Of a stretch of 59,268 bases of DNA, positions 54,738-59,268 are shown piece after piece; within the stretch, counting starts at the first letter, position 1; every line of letters begins with the position of its first letter. The stretch is from assembly GCF_000311745.1 (NCBI RefSeq), contig NZ_HE978532.1:256930-316197 (forward strand), given 5' to 3'. Below the pieces are notes generated by a model, which was not told where the DNA came from, did not search any database, and worked only from the letters and a program-made list of their open reading frames with translations. The translations under genes and the position numbers were made by a program. Source of the stretch: Anaerococcus obesiensis ph10 (lineage in GTDB: Bacteria; Bacillota; Clostridia; Tissierellales; Peptoniphilaceae).

Positions 54738-55256
54738 TTATAGCACAATCTTTTTCCATTTTCTAATCTTAGTTCTAAACGTTCCAAAAGGGGCAACCGT
54801 ATTAACATGAATAAACTTATAAACTTCCCATGTCGCTGTTTTAGTAGCTTCATCAGCCCATTTTCTCATATGCGGTTGAAATAATTCTTCTTCACTTAGT
54901 GTATCAATCATTGTATAGATAGATATAATATTTTCTTTCAATCGTTTCTTTAATTCTTCTATCGATAAATGAGCATAAGTATCGGTAAACCACTGATATA
55001 ATTCTCCAAGTTGATTCCATTTAAACATATCCGACGGTGTCTTTACTTCAAAACCGTTTTTCTCATCTTTTTCCCATTTCAAAACTAATGTTGTCCATCC
55101 GAGTTGATAAGCAAGATTTTCTGCTGGTGTTCTGTCAACTTCAGGGACTCTCTTATCTTTGAGAGATTCAGGAATAATATCAAATTCAGAAATATACTTT
55201 TCAAAACTTTTATTTATCTCAGATTTCAGTTCTTCTTTATCTTTATATATCTTCAA
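54738..55256 (-). CDS. ClbS/DfsB-family (DUF1706) protein
   Basis: A 172-residue protein, probably starting at TTG 55256, seven bases after GGAGG. The family pattern is clear: KEELKSEINKSFEKYISEFD, PAENLAYQLGWTTLVLKWEK, a FKWNQLGELYQWF segment and WEVYKFIHVNTVAPFGTFRT near the end. ClbS protects colibactin producers by opening the reactive cyclopropane; other family members have unknown substrates. Here it lies between TetR and an ABC pair, so a detoxifying or protective role linked to the transported compound is plausible but unproven. Confidence 0.85.
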   Translation of the reverse strand: MKIYKDKEELKSEINKSFEKYISEFDIIPESLKDKRVPEVDRTPAENLAYQLGWTTLVLKWEKDEKNGFEVKTPSDMFKWNQLGELYQWFTDTYAHLSIEELKKRLKENIISIYTMIDTLSEEELFQPHMRKWADEATKTATWEVYKFIHVNTVAPFGTFRTKIRKWKKIVL

Positions 55257-55306
55257 AATATCTCCTCCAAAAATTTAAATTTATCGCATTTAAATATCAA
55301 ATCAAC

Positions 55307-55879
55307 TTACAATGATTCCACTCCCTTGTAATAACACTTTGCAATAAGTTTTAGCATATCTTTTGCCCACTTTTCACTTTGATAATGCCTTGCTATTTCA
55401 AGAAGTCCCTCTGTAAAGTTACTGGCTAAAATATGGGCAAGCATTGGATCATATTCCTGTTTCGATTGTCTTTTTAAACTTACTTCAATATGAACCTGCA
55501 TTTGCGATATGAGTTTTTGTTTTGCTTCTGTATGCTTTGTACCTGAGCTTTTATCCATTAAAATAATTAACTTCTTACGATCTTTTAAAAGTTCATGAAT
55601 ATAATTTTCTCCAACTTCATCAAACCTTTCAGAAGCAGAACCTTTTTCCAAAGATTCTTCCTCATTAAAAGCTGACTCGAAGTTTATATAAACAGAACTT
55701 ACTACTGCATCAAACAAAACTGCCTTATTTTTGAAATAGGTATAAATTAGTGCCACAGGAATATCTGCTTCTTTTGCAATTTCTGTTAATTTGGCACCTC
55801 TATAATCCTTTTTATAAAATACTTTTTCTGCTGCTTCGAGTATTCTATTTCTAACTTCTTCTTTTAATACTTGTGCCAT
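55307..55879 (-). CDS. TetR/AcrR-family regulator
   Basis: A 190-residue protein. The N-terminal helix-turn-helix (about 8-55) has ILEAAEKVFYKKDYRGAKLT, IAKEADIPVALIYTYFKNKA and VLFDAV. The C-terminal ligand domain is generic. A GAGGTG site precedes ATG 55879. It is the first gene of the cassette, and matching half-sites occur before it and before the ABC genes, so it probably represses both. Confidence 0.92.
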   Translation of the reverse strand: MAQVLKEEVRNRILEAAEKVFYKKDYRGAKLTEIAKEADIPVALIYTYFKNKAVLFDAVVSSVYINFESAFNEEESLEKGSASERFDEVGENYIHELLKDRKKLIILMDKSSGTKHTEAKQKLISQMQVHIEVSLKRQSKQEYDPMLAHILASNFTEGLLEIARHYQSEKWAKDMLKLIAKCYYKGVESL

Positions 55880-55899
55880 AGCACACCTCTTTCTATTCC

Positions 55900-55941
55900 A
55901 ATACTGAATCTACATTTAATAATAAATTAAAATTCAATATT
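55900..55941. promoter_or_regulatory. TetR-type half-sites upstream of tetR
   Basis: AATACTGAAT (55900-55909) and ATTCAATATT (55932-55941) are the same half-sites as in the palindrome at 54624-54647, here separated by 22 bases. Confidence 0.55.
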
Positions 55942-55954
55942 TGTCAAGATAGAT

Positions 55955-57816
<1,862 letters not shown>

Positions 57817-57821
57817 TCAAT

Positions 57822-57882
57822 AAAAAAAGAATTAAGAAGTACATATTTCACTAAAATAGTGATTAAGTGTTCTCCTTAATTC
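57822..57882 (-). terminator. Terminator at the right end of E2
   Basis: Minus strand GAATTAAG and CTTAATTC form an 8-bp stem with a long loop and seven T residues, between the virD4 junction and the recombinase gene. It would shield the recombinase from virD4 transcription. Confidence 0.7.
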
Positions 57883-57888
57883 TATTAC

Positions 57889-58332
57889 TCCTGCTGCCAG
57901 CTTATATTTCTTATATTGCTTAACTGCAAAATGAGTAGGATCTTTCTTTTCAAGAGCTTCAAAGAGCCTATCAATTGGGTTCATATAGGTTTCGTCATCT
58001 TCTCTTACTTCACTAGCGTCAATCATATCCAAAAGTGTCTTAAAGTTCTTTTCTTCTTCTGGTGCTTCATAATATATATAACCGATAAGGGCAGTGTAAT
58101 ATAGCTTTTCAGCTTTTACCCAGAAATCTTCTCCTGCCTTTTCTCCATCTCCCTTAGTATTTGCAATTATAGTTTGAACAAGCTTTAAAATATCTTTTTC
58201 ACTTCTCAAATATGCAAAGGGATTGTATTTCATAGACTTTTTGAAGTTTATTGTGTTTAAAATCTTTATGTCATACCCATTTTCATAAAGCATTTTTCCA
58301 CACTCTAACACAAGCGTGCCTTTTGGAAAGAT
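57889..58332 (-). pseudogene. virD4: Middle part of disrupted virD4 coupling protein gene
   Basis: From the E3 junction the frame reads PKGTLVLECGKMLYENGYDI, then KYNPFAYLRSEKDILKLVQT and GEDFWVKAEKLYYTALIGYI, and ends at the E2 junction with KQYKKYKLAAG. This is the central VirD4/TraG segment following the Walker A region. The C-terminus continues at 41878. The N-terminal part with Walker A must lie beyond E3, to the right of the window. Confidence 0.85.
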
Positions 58333-58367
58333 TTGTCAAGGACATAAACAAAATTTCTTTGACAAAT

Positions 58368-58532
58368 TTATATCTTCTCTGTTTCTCTCTTGATTAGCTT
58401 TAGTATTTTATCCTTGTATGTTTCCCCTGTACCTTGCTTAAAATGTAGGTTTACAGTATATTTTGTCTTTCCAATATCCATGATCAACTGTTTATGTGGT
58501 GGTACTTGTATTTTTCTTTTTTCTTCTTCCAT
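58368..58532 (-). CDS. tnpW: TnpW-like small protein of E3
   Basis: A 54-residue frame from ATG 58532 with AGGAGG five bases upstream, containing DIGKTKYTVNLHFKQGTGE and KDKILKLIKRE, the TnpW pattern. It is diverged from the E2 copy. It stands at the element end next to the virD4 junction. Confidence 0.75.
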   Translation of the reverse strand: MEEEKRKIQVPPHKQLIMDIGKTKYTVNLHFKQGTGETYKDKILKLIKRETEKI

Positions 58533-58559
58533 GTATCCTCCTTTCCATTTTTAGGCAAA

Positions 58560-58590
58560 TAAAAAACAGTAAACCTTTTTTGATTTACTG
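58560..58590 (-). terminator. Terminator in the tnpW leader of E3
   Basis: Minus strand CAGTAAATC and GGTTTACTG pair (imperfectly at the loop side), followed by six T residues. Confidence 0.65.
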
Positions 58591-58640
58591 CCTTCGTGTT
58601 AGCTTTTATTGACTTGTTAGTTTAGCAAGCTAAAAATATC

Positions 58641-58934
58641 CTACCTGCAATACTCTTTTATCTTATCTGCATATTCAGTCGAAAGATTCTTTGAATAAAT
58701 TTTTTCATTTTTTGAATTTCTGACTTCTTTCCAAAGAATAGAGGCTACTTTTAATTTGTTCGAATATTTGCAACTATTTTTGTCTGCACAGAAATCCTTT
58801 AAAAATTGGTTCCATTGACAAACTGAATTATCATACTTCGCATAATTTGATTTTCCATAATAAACTTTTAGCATATCTTGAATTGTAAAACTCAAATCAT
58901 TTTCTCTTTTTACTTTTCTCCAAGCAGTAGCCAT
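58641..58934 (-). CDS. Unrecognised protein, possibly a 3' fragment
   Basis: A 97-residue frame from ATG 58934 (MATAWRKVKRENDLSFTIQD) with no good ribosome binding site. The same frame continues upstream as SPFKFTAD and further to a stop near 59032, so this may be the remnant of a longer gene. It contains SVCQWNQFLKDFCADKNSC with several cysteines. No family recognised. Confidence 0.45.
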   Translation of the reverse strand: MATAWRKVKRENDLSFTIQDMLKVYYGKSNYAKYDNSVCQWNQFLKDFCADKNSCKYSNKLKVASILWKEVRNSKNEKIYSKNLSTEYADKIKEYCR

Positions 58935-58959
58935 ATCAGCAGTAAATTTAAATGGCGAA

Positions 58960-59114
58960 ACATCTGTTAAAATTGAGAAATACTCTCTGAAATGTGTGTT
59001 AAAGGAGAACCCGCATTCAAGTAATGGTAATAGTTTCTACTTGTTTCTTTTCATTTTTTATTGATGACTTTTTAATCAAACCAACCTTAATATCATATTC
59101 CTGTTCGTCAAGTC
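58960..59114. other. Region upstream of the E3 unknown gene
   Basis: No complete gene or clear promoter seen. The upstream extension of the gene at 58641-58934 ends here at an in-frame stop. Confidence 0.3.
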
Positions 59115-59268
59115 ATGTCGTTCCTCTCTTCCACATATCTCCATGTGAAATTTCAGGATCGCTATGAAATTCGTCGACAACTACGCTATTTAGGAACTTT
59201 CACCCCAGTATTGGAACTTGCCCGTTATACAAAAAATTTTGATACTAATAATTTAGTTAATATCAAAA
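59115..59268 (+). CDS. Possible start of an unknown plus-strand gene at the window edge
   Basis: ATG 59115 opens a frame that stays open to the edge: MSFLSSTYLHVKFQDRYEIR followed by QLRYLGTFTPVLELARY. No strong ribosome binding site precedes it. The stretch looks less AT-rich than its surroundings and may come from another source. Not recognised. Confidence 0.25.
   Translation, partial: MSFLSSTYLHVKFQDRYEIRRQLRYLGTFTPVLELARYTKNFDTNNLVNIK

Larger units (their letters stand above)
58333..59268. mobile_element. E3: left end of a third element inserted in virD4
   Basis: VirD4 coding similarity stops abruptly before PKGTLV and is followed by a tnpW gene 36 bases further, the same layout as the left end of E2. 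The right end is outside the window. Confidence 0.65.

Overview
The window is almost entirely mobile DNA from a low-GC Gram-positive bacterium. The AT-rich codons, GGAGG-type ribosome binding sites, Tn1549/CTn-type transfer genes and gene families resemble anaerobic Clostridia or Tissierellia such as the Peptoniphilaceae; the host assignment is an inference. No rRNA, tRNA, CRISPR array or housekeeping locus was seen, and nearly every gene reads on the minus strand.

The backbone is an integrative conjugative element (ICE) of the Tn1549/CTn type. Reading rightwards on the map (downstream to upstream for the genes), it holds a giant methylase/SNF2-helicase protein, a C5 cytosine methyltransferase, topoisomerase III, an AbiE toxin-antitoxin pair, a CD1107-type membrane protein, a secreted coiled-coil protein, a DUF4315 protein, an NlpC/P60 cell-wall hydrolase, VirB4, PrgI and a VirB6-like protein (about 1-21.5 kb). 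It continues at 40.1-41.9 kb with the Maff2 gene start, an SSB-like protein, a small unknown gene and the VirD4 C-terminus, and at 57.9-58.3 kb with a VirD4 middle fragment.

Three smaller elements interrupt this backbone. E1 (about 21.6-40.1 kb) splits the maff2 gene. E2 (about 41.9-57.9 kb) splits virD4. E3 (from about 58.33 kb to beyond the window) splits virD4 again. E1 and E2 are integrative mobilizable elements: each has a large serine recombinase, a replication-type winged-helix gene with internal iterons, a PcfB-like protein, a MobQ-type relaxase, an oriT with an IncQ-like nic region, and a DUF3847 protein. Between them they share blocks of near-identical DNA next to unrelated or diverged blocks, including a mosaic relaxase.

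The main cargo of both E1 and E2 is the same kind of uptake cassette: an MptD-type ECF substrate component, EcfT, a two-domain EcfA ATPase, and two fused ABC half-transporters. This composition recalls metallophore uptake loci such as those with YbtP/YbtQ-like permeases. E1 controls its cassette with a divergent AraC regulator and a perfect 13-bp inverted repeat. E2 uses a TetR regulator with matching operator half-sites and adds a ClbS/DfsB-family protein. No siderophore biosynthesis genes are present, so uptake of compounds made by neighbours is a plausible but untested role.

The most unusual sequence features are a TnpV-like protein encoded in an alternate frame inside the giant methylase-helicase gene, two genes whose family-typical C-termini lie in the -1 frame directly after an A AAA AAG or A AAA AAC heptamer, opposite oriT orientations in E1 and E2, an identical palindrome on both sides of the abiE operon, and rho-independent terminators repeatedly placed in the 5' leaders of transfer and mobilization genes.
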